From contig OU696587.1 in NCBI GenBank assembly GCA_916048095.2, positions 7,352,493 through 7,416,492 on the forward strand: a DNA stretch of 64,000 nt, read 5' to 3'. Every line of letters begins with the position of its first letter. The stretch's first letter is position 1. The translations under genes were made by a program, and so were the position numbers. The notes under the pieces were generated by a model that saw only the letters and a program-made list of their open reading frames with translations, had not been told where the DNA came from and made no database searches. This document shows positions 51,791-62,939 of the stretch, piece by piece. Source of the DNA: Sacculina carcini (Eukaryota; Arthropoda; Thecostraca; Sacculinidae).

Positions 51791-54700
51791 CCTAAGTGTT
51801 ACCTAAGTGTTACCTAAGTGTGCCCTAAGTGTTACCTAAGTGTGCCCTAACTGTTACCTAAGTGTGCCCTAAGTGTTACTTAAGTGTTACCTAAGTGTGC
51901 CCTAACTGTTACCTAAGTGTGCCCTAAGTGTAGCCTAAGTGTTACCTAAGTGTTACCTAAGTGTTACCTAAGTGTACCCTAAGTGTACCCTAAGTGATAC
52001 CTAAGTGTTACCTAAGTGTTACCTAAGTGTTACCTAAGTGTGCCCTAAGTGTGCCCTAAGTGTGCCCTAAGTGTGCCCTAAGTGTTACCTAAGTGTGCCC
52101 TAAGTGTTACCTATGTGTGCCCTAAGTGTTACCTAAGTGTGCCCTAAGTGTTACCTAAGTGTGCCCTAAGTGTTACCTAACTGTGCCCCAACTTTTACCT
52201 AAGTGTTACCTAAGTGTTACCTAAGTGTGCCCTAAGTGTTACCTAACTGTTACCTAAGTGTTACCTAAGTGTTACCTAAGTGTGCCCTAAGTGTGCCCTA
52301 AGTGTTACCTAAGTGTTACCTAAGTGTTACCTAAGTGTTACCTAAGTGTGCCCTAAGTGTGCCCTAAGTGTTACCTAAGTATGCCCTAAGTGTTGCCTAA
52401 GTGTGCCCTAAGTGTGCCCTAAGTGTTACCTAAGTGTGCCCTAAGTGTTACCCAAGTGTGCCCTAAGTGTTACCTAAGTGTATCCTAAGTGTTACCTAAG
52501 TGTTACCTAAGTGTTACCTAAGTGTTACCCAAGTGTTACCTAAGTGTTACCCAAGTGTTACCTAAGTGTGCCCTAAGTGTGCCCTAAGTGTTACCTAAGT
52601 GTGCCCTAAGTGTTACCTAAGTGTGCCCTAAGTGTTACCTAAGTGTGCCCTAAGTGTGCCCTAAGTGTTACCTAAGTGTGCCCTAAGTGTTACCTAAGTG
52701 TGCCCTAAGTGTTACCCAAGTGTGCCCTAAGTGTTACCTAACTGTGCCCCAACTGTTACCTAAGTGTTACCTAAGTGTTACCTAAGTGTGCCCTAAGTGT
52801 TACCTAAGTGTGCCCTAAGTGTTACCTAAGTGTGCCCTAAGTGTTACCTAAGTGTTACCTAAGTGTTACCTAAGTGTTACCTAAGTGTTACCTAAGTGTG
52901 CCCTAAGTGTTACCTAAGTGTGCCCTAAGTGTTACCTAAGTGTGCCCTAAGTGTTACCTAAGTGTGCCCTAACTGTTACCTAAGTGTGCCCTAAGTGTTA
53001 CCTAAGTGTTACCTAAGTGTGCCCTAACTGTTACCTAAGTGTGCCCTAACTGTTACCTAAGTGTGCCCTAAGTGTGCCCTAACTGTTACCTAAGTGTGCC
53101 CTAAGTGTTACCTAAGTGTGCCCTAAGTGTTACCTAAGTGTTACCTAAGTGTGCCCTAAGTGTGCCCTAAGTGTTACCTAAGTGTTACCTAAGTGTGCCC
53201 TAAGTGTTACCTAAGTGTTACCTAAGTGTGCCCTAAGTGTTACCTAAGTGTGCCCTAAGTGTTACCTAAGTGTGCCCTAAGTGTTACCTAAGTGTGCCCT
53301 AAGTGTTACCTAAGTGTGCCCTAAGTGTTACCTAAGTGTTACCTAAGTGTTACCTAAGTGTTACCTAAGTGTTACCCAAGTGTTACCTAAGTGTGCCCTA
53401 AGTGTGCCCTAAGTGTTACCTAAGTGTGCCCTAAGTGTTACCTAAGTGTGCCCTAAGTGTTACCTAAGTGTGCCCTAAGTGTTACCTAAGTATGCCCTAA
53501 GTGTTGCCTAAGTGTGCCCTAAGTGTTACCTAAGTGTGCCCTAAGTGTGCCCTAAGTGTTACCTAAGTGTGCCCTAAGTGTTACCCAAGTGTGCCCTAAG
53601 TGTTACCTAAGTGTATCCTAAGTGTTACCTAAGTGTTACCTAAGTGTTACCTAAGTGTTACCCAAGTGTTACCTAAGTGTTACCTAAGTGTTACCTAAGT
53701 GTTACCTAAGTGTACCCTAAGTGTACCCTAAGTGTTACCTAAGTGTTACCTAAGTGTTACCTAAGTGTTACCTAATTGTGCCCTAAGTGTGCCCTAAGTG
53801 TGCCCTAAGTGTTACCCAAGTGTGCCCTAAGTGTTACCTATGTGTGCCCTAAGTGTTACCTAAGTGTGCCCTAAGTGTTACCTAAGTGTGCCCTAAGTGT
53901 TACCTAAGTGTGCCCTAAGTGTTACCTAACTGTGCCCCAACTGTTACCCAAGTGTTACCTAAGTGTTACCTAAGTGTGCCCTAAGTGTTACCTAACTGTT
54001 ACCTAAGTGTTACCTAAGTGTTACCTAAGTGTGCCCTAAGTGTGCCCTAAGTGTTACCTAAGTGTTACCTAAGTGTTACCTAAGTGTTACCTAAGTGTGC
54101 CCTAAGTGTGCCCTAAGTGTTACCTAAGTATGCCCTAAGTGTTGCCTAAGTGTGCCCTAAGTGTGCCCTAAGTGTTACCTAAGTGTGCCCTAAGTGTTAC
54201 CCAAGTGTGCCCTAAGTGTTACCTAAGTGTATCCTAAGTGTTACCTAAGTGTTACCTAAGTGTTACCTAAGTGTTACCCAAGTGTTACCTAAGTGTTACC
54301 CAAGTGTTACCTAAGTGTGCCCTAAGTGTGCCCTAAGTGTTACCTAAGTGTGCCCTAAGTGTTACCTAAGTGTGCCCTAAGTGTGCCCTAAGTGTTACCT
54401 AAGTGTGCCCTAAGTGTTACCTAAGTGTGCCCTAAGTGTTACCCAAGTGTGCCCTAAGTGTTACCTAACTGTGCCCCAACTGTTACCTAAGTGTTACCTA
54501 AGTGTTACCTAAGTGTGCCCTAAGTGTTACCTAAGTGTGCCCTAAGTGTTACCTAAGTGTGCCCTAAGTGTTACCTAAGTGTTACCTAAGTGTTACCTAA
54601 GTGTTACCTAAGTGTTACCTAAGTGTGCCCTAAGTGTTACCTAAGTGTGCCCTAAGTGTTACCTAAGTGTGCCCTAAGTGTTACCTAAGTGTGCCCTAAC

Positions 54701-57379
54701 TGTTACCTAAGTGTGCCCTAAGTGTTACCTAAGTGTTACCTAAGTGTGCCCTAACTGTTACCTAAGTGTGCCCTAACTGTTACCTAAGTGTGCCCTAAGT
54801 GTGCCCTAACTGTTACCTAAGTGTGCCCTAAGTGTTACCTAAGTGTGCCCTAAGTGTTACCTAAGTGTTACCTAAGTGTGCCCTAAGTGTGCCCTAAGTG
54901 TTACCTAAGTGTTACCTAAGTGTGCCCTAAGTGTTACCTAAGTGTTACCTAAGTGTGCCCTAAGTGTTACCTAAGTGTTACCTAAGTGTTACCTAAGTGT
55001 TACCTAAGTGTTACCTAAGTGTGCCCTAAGTGTGCCCTAAGTGTTACCTAAGTGTGCCCTAAGTGTTACCTAAGTGTGCCCTAAGTGTTACCTAAGTGTG
55101 CCCTAAGTGTTACCTAAGTGTTACCTAAGTGTTACCCAAGTGTTACCTAAGTGTGCCCTAAGTGTGCCCTAAGTGTTACCTAAGTGTGCCCTAAGTGTTA
55201 CCTAAGTGTGCCCTAAGTGTTACCTAAGTGTGCCCTAAGTGTTACCTAAGTATGCCCTAAGTGTTGCCTAAGTGTGCCCTAAGTGTTACCTAAGTGTGCC
55301 CTAAGTGTGCCCTAAGTGTTACCTAAGTGTGCCCTAAGTGTTACCCAAGTGTGCCCTAAGTGTTACCTAAGTGTATCCTAAGTGTTACCTAAGTGTTACC
55401 TAAGTGTTACCCAAGTGTTACCTAAGTGTTACCCAAGTGTTACCTAAGTGTGCCCTAAGTGTGCCCTAAGTGTTACCTAAGTGTGCCCTAAGTGTTACCT
55501 AAGTGTGCCCTAAGTGTTACCTAAGTGTGCCCTAAGTGTGCCCTAAGTGTTACCTAAGTGTGCCCTAAGTGTTACCTAAGTGTGCCCTAAGTGTTACCTA
55601 AGTGTGCCCTAAGTGTTACCTAAGTGTGCCCTAAGTGTTACCTAAGTGTGCCCTAAGTGTTACCTAAGTGTGCCCTAAGTGTTACCTAAGTGTGCCCTAA
55701 GTGTGCCCTAAGTGTGCCCTAAGTGTTACCTAAGTGTGCCCTAACTGTTACCTAAGTGTTACCTAAGTGTTACCTAAGTGTTACCTAAGTGTTACCTAAG
55801 TGTGCCCTAAGTGTTACCTAACTGTTACCTAAGTGTTACCTAAGTGTTACCTAAGTGTGCCCTAAGTGTGCCCTAAGTGTTACCTAAGTGTTACCTAAGT
55901 GTGCCCTAAGTGTGCCCTAAGTGATACCTAAGTATGCCCTAAGTGTTGCCTAAGTGTGCCCTAAGTGTTACCTAAGTGTGCCCTAAGTGTGCCCTAAGTG
56001 TTACCTAAGTGTGCCCTAAGTGTTACCCAAGTGTGCCCTAAGTGTTACCTAAGTGTATCCTAAGTGTTACCTAAGTGTTACCTAAGTGTTACCTAAGTGT
56101 TACCTAAGTGTTACCTAAGTGTTACCCAAGTGTTACCTAAGTGTGCCCTAAGTGTGCCCTAAGTGTTACCTAAGTGTGCCCTAAGTGTTACCTAAGTGTG
56201 CCCTAAGTGTTACCTAAGTGTGCCCTAAGTGTGCCCTAAGTGTTACCTAAGTGTGCCCTAAGTGTGCCCTAAGTGTTACCTAAGTGTCCCCTAAGTGTTA
56301 CCTAAGTGTGCCCTAAGTGTTACCTAAGTGTGCCCTAAGTGTTACCTAAGTGTGCCCTAAGTGTTACCTAAGTGTGCCCTAAGTGTTACCTAAGTGTTAC
56401 CTAAGTGTTACCCAAGTGTTACCTAAGTGTGCCCTAAGTGTGCCCTAAGTGTTACCTAAGTGTGCCCTAAGTGTTACCTAAGTGTGCCCTAAGTGTTACC
56501 TAAGTGTGCCCTAAGTGTTACCTAAGTATGCCCTAAGTGTTGCCTAAGTGTGCCCTAAGTGTTACCTAAGTGTGCCCTAAGTGTGCCCTAAGTGTTACCT
56601 AAGTGTGCCCTAAGTGTTACCCAAGTGTGCCCTAAGTGTTACCTAAGTGTATCCTAAGTGTTACCTAAGTGTATCCTAAGTGTTACCTAAGTGTTACCTA
56701 AGTGTTACCCAAGTGTTACCTAAGTGTGCCCTAAGTGTGCCCTAAGTGTTACCTAAGTGTGCCCTAAGTGTTACCTAAGTGTGCCCTAAGTGTTACCTAA
56801 GTGTGCCCTAAGTGTGCCCTAAGTGTTACCTAAGTGTGCCCTAAGTGTTACCTAAGTGTGCCCTAAGTGTTACCTAAGTGTGCCCTAAGTGTTACCTAAG
56901 TGTGCCCTAAGTGTTACCTAAGTGTGCCCTAAGTGTTACCTAAGTGTGCCCTAAGTGTTACCTAAGTGTGCCCTAAGTGTGCCCTAAGTGTGCCCTAAGT
57001 GTTACCTAAGTGTGCCCTAACTGTTACCTAAGTGTTACCTAAGTGTTACCCAAGTGTTACCTAAGTGTTACCCAAGTGTTACCTAAGTGTGCCCTAAGTG
57101 TGCCCTAAGTGTTACCTAAGTGTGCCCTAAGTGTTACCTAAGTGTGCCCTAAGTGTGCCCTAAGTGTTACCTAACTGTTACCTAAGTGTTACCTAAGTGT
57201 TACCTAAGTGTGCCCTAAGTGTGCCCTAAGTGTTACCTAAGTGTTACCTAAGTGTGCCCTAAGTGTGCCCTAAGTGTTACCTAAGTATGCCCTAAGTGTT
57301 GCCTAAGTGTGCCCTAAGTGTTACCTAAGTGTGCCCTAAGTGTTACCTAAGTGTGCCCTAAGTGTTACCCAAGTGTGCC

Positions 57380-58940
57380 CTAAGTGTGCCCTAAGTGTTA
57401 CCTAAGTGTGCCCTAAGTGTGCCCTAAGTGTTACCTAAGTGTGCCCTAAGTGTGCCCTAAGTGTTACCTAAGTGTCCCCTAAGTGTTACCTAAGTGTGCC
57501 CTAAGTGTTACCTAAGTGTGCCCTAAGTGTTACCTAAGTGTGCCCTAAGTGTTACCTAAGTGTGCCCTAAGTGTTACCTAAGTGTGCCCTAAGTGTGCCC
57601 TAAGTGTGCCCTAAGTGTTACCTAAGTGTGCCCTAACTGTTACCTAAGTGTTACCTAAGTGTTACCTAAGTGTTACCTAAGTGTTACCTAAGTGTGCCCT
57701 AAGTGTTACCTAAGTGTGCCCTAAGTGTTACCTAAGTGTGCCCTAAGTGTTACCTAAGTGTGCCCTAAGTGTTACCTAAGTGTGCCCTAACTGTTACCTA
57801 AGTGTGCCCTAACTGTTACCTAAGTGTGCCCTAAGTGTTACCTAAGTGTTACCTAAGTGTGCCCTAACTGTTACCTAAGTGTGCCCTAACTGTTACCTAA
57901 GTGTGCCCTAAGTGTGCCCTAACTGTTACCTAAGTGTGCCCTAAGTGTTACCTAAGTGTGCCCTAAGTGTTACCTAAGTGTTACCTAAGTGTGCCCTAAC
58001 TGTTACCTAAGTGTGCCCTAACTGTTACCTAAGTGTGCCCTAAGTGTTACCTAAGTGTTACCTAAGTGTGCCCTAAGTGTTACCTAAGTGTGCCCTAAGT
58101 GTGCCCTAAGTGTTACCTAAGTGTGCCCTAAGTGTTACCTAAGTGTGCCCTAAGTGTTACCTAAGTGTGCCCTAAGTGTTACCTAAGTGTGCCCTAAGTG
58201 TTACCTAAGTGTGCCCTAAGTGTTACCTAAGTGTGCCCTAAGTGTGCCCTAAGTGTGCCCTAAGTGTTACCTAAGTGTGCCCTAACTGTTACCTAAGTGT
58301 TACCTAAGTGTTACCTAAGTGTTACCTAAGTGTTACCTAAGTGTGCCCTAAGTGTTACCTAAGTGTGCCCTAAGTGTTACCTAAGTGTGCCCTAAGTGTT
58401 ACCTAAGTGTGCCCTAACTGTTACCTAAGTGTGCCCTAACTGTTACCTAAGTGTTACCTAAGTGTTACCTAAGTGTGCCCTAAGTGTTACCTAAGTGTGC
58501 CCTAACTGTTACCTAAGTGTGCCCTAACTGTTACCTAAGTGTGCCCTAAGTGTTACTTAAGTGTTACCTAAGTGTGCCCTAACTGTTACCTACGTGTGCC
58601 CTAAGTGTAGCCTAAGTGTTACCTAAGTGTTACCTAAGTGTTACCTAAGTGTTACCTAAGTGTACCCTAAGTGTACCCTAAGTGTTACCTAAGTGTTACC
58701 TAAGTGTTACCTAAGTGTTACCTAATTGTGCCCTAAGTGTGCCCTAAGTGTGCCCTAAGTGTTACCCAAGTGTGCCCTAAGTGTTACCTATGTGTGCCCT
58801 AAGTGTTACCTAAGTGTGCCCTAAGTGTTACCTAAGTGTGCCCTAAGTGTTACCTAAGTGTGCCCTAAGTGTTACCTAACTGTGCCCCAACTGTTACCCA
58901 AGTGTTACCTAAGTGTTACCTAAGTGTGCCCTAAGTGTTA
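57380..58940. repeat. 3,850-bp-offset duplication, left copy
   Basis: The TGTCCCC singleton-type unit 57474/61324 and the landmark 58591/62441 are both 3,850 bp (350 units) apart, and the monomer order agrees between them by eye. Homology starts near 57,380/61,230 and ends near 58,940/62,790, where one copy has CTAACTG and the other a G-type. Confidence 0.85.
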
Positions 58941-61229
58941 CCTAACTGTTACCTAAGTGTTACCTAAGTGTTACCTAAGTGTGCCCTAAGTGTGCCCTAA
59001 GTGTTACCTAAGTGTTACCTAAGTGTTACCTAAGTGTTACCTAAGTGTGCCCTAAGTGTGCCCTAAGTGTTACCTAAGTATGCCCTAAGTGTTGCCTAAG
59101 TGTGCCCTAAGTGTGCCCTAAGTGTTACCTAAGTGTGCCCTAAGTGTTACCCAAGTGTGCCCTAAGTGTTACCTAAGTGTATCCTAAGTGTTACCTAAGT
59201 GTTACCTAAGTGTTACCCAAGTGTTACCTAAGTGTTACCCAAGTGTTACCTAAGTGTGCCCTAAGTGTGCCCTAAGTGTTACCTAAGTGTGCCCTAAGTG
59301 TTACCTAAGTGTGCCCTAAGTGTGCCCTAAGTGTTACCTAAGTGTGCCCTAAGTGTTACCTAAGTGTGCCCTAAGTGTTACCCAAGTGTGCCCTAAGTGT
59401 TACCTAACTGTGCCCCAACTGTTACCTAAGTGTTACCTAAGTGTTACCTAAGTGTGCCCTAAGTGTTACCTAAGTGTGCCCTAAGTGTTACCTAAGTGTG
59501 CCCTAAGTGTTACCTAAGTGTTACCTAAGTGTTACCTAAGTGTTACCTAAGTGTTACCTAAGTGTGCCCTAAGTGTTACCTAAGTGTGCCCTAAGTGTTA
59601 CCTAAGTGTGCCCTAAGTGTTACCTAAGTGTGCCCTAACTGTTACCTAAGTGTGCCCTAAGTGTTACCTAAGTGTTACCTAAGTGTGCCCTAACTGTTAC
59701 CTAAGTGTGCCCTAACTGTTACCTAAGTGTGCCCTAAGTGTGCCCTAACTGTTACCTAAGTGTGCCCTAAGTGTTACCTAAGTGTGCCCTAAGTGTTACC
59801 TAAGTGTTACCTAAGTGTGCCCTAAGTGTGCCCTAAGTGTTACCTAAGTGTTACCTAAGTGTGCCCTAAGTGTTACCTAAGTGTTACCTAAGTGTGCCCT
59901 AAGTGTTACCTAAGTGTTACCTAAGTGTTACCTAAGTGTTACCTAAGTGTTACCTAAGTGTGCCCTAAGTGTGCCCTAAGTGTTACCTAAGTGTGCCCTA
60001 AGTGTTACCTAAGTGTGCCCTAAGTGTTACCTAAGTGTGCCCTAAGTGTTACCTAAGTGTTACCTAAGTGTTACCTAAGTGTTACCTAAGTGTTACCCAA
60101 GTGTTACCTAAGTGTGCCCTAAGTGTGCCCTAAGTGTTACCTAAGTGTGCCCTAAGTGTTACCTAAGTGTGCCCTAAGTGTTACCTAAGTGTGCCCTAAG
60201 TGTTACCTAAGTATGCCCTAAGTGTTGCCTAAGTGTGCCCTAAGTGTTACCTAAGTGTGCCCTAAGTGTGCCCTAAGTGTTACCTAAGTGTGCCCTAAGT
60301 GTTACCCAAGTGTGCCCTAAGTGTTACCTAAGTGTATCCTAAGTGTTACCTAAGTGTTACCTAAGTGTTACCCAAGTGTTACCTAAGTGTTACCCAAGTG
60401 TTACCTAAGTGTGCCCTAAGTGTGCCCTAAGTGTTACCTAAGTGTGCCCTAAGTGTTACCTAAGTGTGCCCTAAGTGTTACCTAAGTGTGCCCTAAGTGT
60501 GCCCTAAGTGTTACCTAAGTGTGCCCTAAGTGTTACCTAAGTGTGCCCTAAGTGTTACCTAAGTGTGCCCTAAGTGTTACCTAAGTGTGCCCTAAGTGTT
60601 ACCTAAGTGTGCCCTAAGTGTTACCTAAGTGTGCCCTAAGTGTTACCTAAGTGTGCCCTAAGTGTGCCCTAAGTGTGCCCTAAGTGTTACCTAAGTGTGC
60701 CCTAACTGTTACCTAAGTGTTACCTAAGTGTTACCCAAGTGTTACCTAAGTGTTACCCAAGTGTTACCTAAGTGTGCCCTAAGTGTGCCCTAAGTGTTAC
60801 CTAAGTGTGCCCTAAGTGTTACCTAAGTGTGCCCTAAGTGTGCCCTAAGTGTTACCTAACTGTTACCTAAGTGTTACCTAAGTGTTACCTAAGTGTGCCC
60901 TAAGTGTGCCCTAAGTGTTACCTAAGTGTTACCTAAGTGTGCCCTAAGTGTGCCCTAAGTGTTACCTAAGTATGCCCTAAGTGTTGCCTAAGTGTGCCCT
61001 AAGTGTTACCTAAGTGTGCCCTAAGTGTGCCCTAAGTGTTACCTAAGTGTGCCCTAAGTGTTACCCAAGTGTGCCCTAAGTGTTACCTAAGTGTATCCTA
61101 AGTGTTACCTAAGTGTTACCTAAGTGTTACCTAAGTGTTACCCAAGTGTTACCTAAGTGTTACCCAAGTGTTACCTAAGTGTGCCCTAAGTGTGCCCTAA
61201 GTGTTACCTAAGTGTGCCCTAAGTGTTAC

Positions 61230-62790
61230 CTAAGTGTGCCCTAAGTGTTACCTAAGTGTGCCCTAAGTGTGCCCTAAGTGTTACCTAAGTGTGCCCTAAG
61301 TGTGCCCTAAGTGTTACCTAAGTGTCCCCTAAGTGTTACCTAAGTGTGCCCTAAGTGTTACCTAAGTGTGCCCTAAGTGTTACCTAAGTGTGCCCTAAGT
61401 GTTACCTAAGTGTGCCCTAAGTGTTACCTAAGTGTGCCCTAAGTGTGCCCTAAGTGTGCCCTAAGTGTTACCTAAGTGTGCCCTAACTGTTACCTAAGTG
61501 TTACCTAAGTGTTACCTAAGTGTTACCTAAGTGTTACCTAAGTGTGCCCTAAGTGTTACCTAAGTGTGCCCTAAGTGTTACCTAAGTGTGCCCTAAGTGT
61601 TACCTAAGTGTGCCCTAAGTGTTACCTAAGTGTGCCCTAACTGTTACCTAAGTGTGCCCTAACTGTTACCTAAGTGTGCCCTAAGTGTTACCTAAGTGTT
61701 ACCTAAGTGTGCCCTAACTGTTACCTAAGTGTGCCCTAACTGTTACCTAAGTGTGCCCTAAGTGTGCCCTAACTGTTACCTAAGTGTGCCCTAAGTGTTA
61801 CCTAAGTGTGCCCTAAGTGTTACCTAAGTGTTACCTAAGTGTGCCCTAACTGTTACCTAAGTGTGCCCTAACTGTTACCTAAGTGTGCCCTAAGTGTTAC
61901 CTAAGTGTTACCTAAGTGTGCCCTAAGTGTTACCTAAGTGTGCCCTAAGTGTGCCCTAAGTGTTACCTAAGTGTGCCCTAAGTGTTACCTAAGTGTGCCC
62001 TAAGTGTTACCTAAGTGTGCCCTAAGTGTTACCTAAGTGTGCCCTAAGTGTTACCTAAGTGTGCCCTAAGTGTTACCTAAGTGTGCCCTAAGTGTGCCCT
62101 AAGTGTGCCCTAAGTGTTACCTAAGTGTGCCCTAACTGTTACCTAAGTGTTACCTAAGTGTTACCTAAGTGTTACCTAAGTGTTACCTAAGTGTGCCCTA
62201 AGTGTTACCTAAGTGTGCCCTAAGTGTTACCTAAGTGTGCCCTAAGTGTTACCTAAGTGTGCCCTAACTGTTACCTAAGTGTGCCCTAACTGTTACCTAA
62301 GTGTTACCTAAGTGTTACCTAAGTGTGCCCTAAGTGTTACCTAAGTGTGCCCTAACTGTTACCTAAGTGTGCCCTAACTGTTACCTAAGTGTGCCCTAAG
62401 TGTTACTTAAGTGTTACCTAAGTGTGCCCTAACTGTTACCTACGTGTGCCCTAAGTGTAGCCTAAGTGTTACCTAAGTGTTACCTAAGTGTTACCTAAGT
62501 GTTACCTAAGTGTACCCTAAGTGTACCCTAAGTGTTACCTAAGTGTTACCTAAGTGTTACCTAAGTGTTACCTAATTGTGCCCTAAGTGTGCCCTAAGTG
62601 TGCCCTAAGTGTTACCCAAGTGTGCCCTAAGTGTTACCTATGTGTGCCCTAAGTGTTACCTAAGTGTGCCCTAAGTGTTACCTAAGTGTGCCCTAAGTGT
62701 TACCTAAGTGTGCCCTAAGTGTTACCTAACTGTGCCCCAACTGTTACCCAAGTGTTACCTAAGTGTTACCTAAGTGTGCCCTAAGTGTTA
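61230..62790. repeat. 3,850-bp-offset duplication, right copy
   Basis: Partner of 57,380-58,940, ending shortly after the CCCCAACTG unit near 62,738. Beyond that it follows a zone B-like order. Confidence 0.85.
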
Positions 62791-62939
62791 CCTAAGTGTG
62801 CCCTAAGTGTTACCTAAGTGTTACCTAAGTGTGCCCTAAGTGTGCCCTAAGTGTTACCTAACTGTTACCTAAGTGTGCCCTAAGTGTGCCCTAAGTGTTA
62901 CCTAAGTGTGCCCTAAGTGTTACCTAAGTGTGCCCTAAG

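Larger units (their letters stand above)
39525..52300. repeat. Array zone D: diverged HOR family
   Basis: This domain has its own markers: CCCCAACTTTTACC at 40989, 41176, 43673, 45181, 46259, 50560 and 52189; AAGTTTTACC (G at 40079, 42752, 47791, 49639); GTGATACC (G at 40785, 44988, 46055, 50345, 51996); and CTAATTG on a G-type unit. Its landmark clusters keep CTTAAG and TAGCC (TAGCC at 40709, 43393, 44923, 45979, 50280, 51931) but have CTAAGTG where other zones have CTACGTG. Repeated offsets are 5,270 bp (40709/45979, 40989/46259), 6,887 bp and 1,848 bp. The right edge is approximate. Confidence 0.87.
52301..62939. repeat. Array zone E: return of the zone A-C family, 4,950/3,850-bp offsets
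   Basis: Zone D markers disappear, except one isolated GTGATACC at 55923, and family-1 markers resume: GTATGCC/TTGCC at 53490, 54128, 55250, 55932, 56526, 57285, 59078, 60211 and 60970; TTACCTAATTG followed by G-types; landmark clusters at 58591 and 62441. The stretch from about 53,705 to 54,270 matches 58,655 to 59,220 at offset 4,950 (450 units). A TGTCCCC variant at 56286, 57474 and 61324 gives offsets 1,188 and 3,850. Confidence 0.83.
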
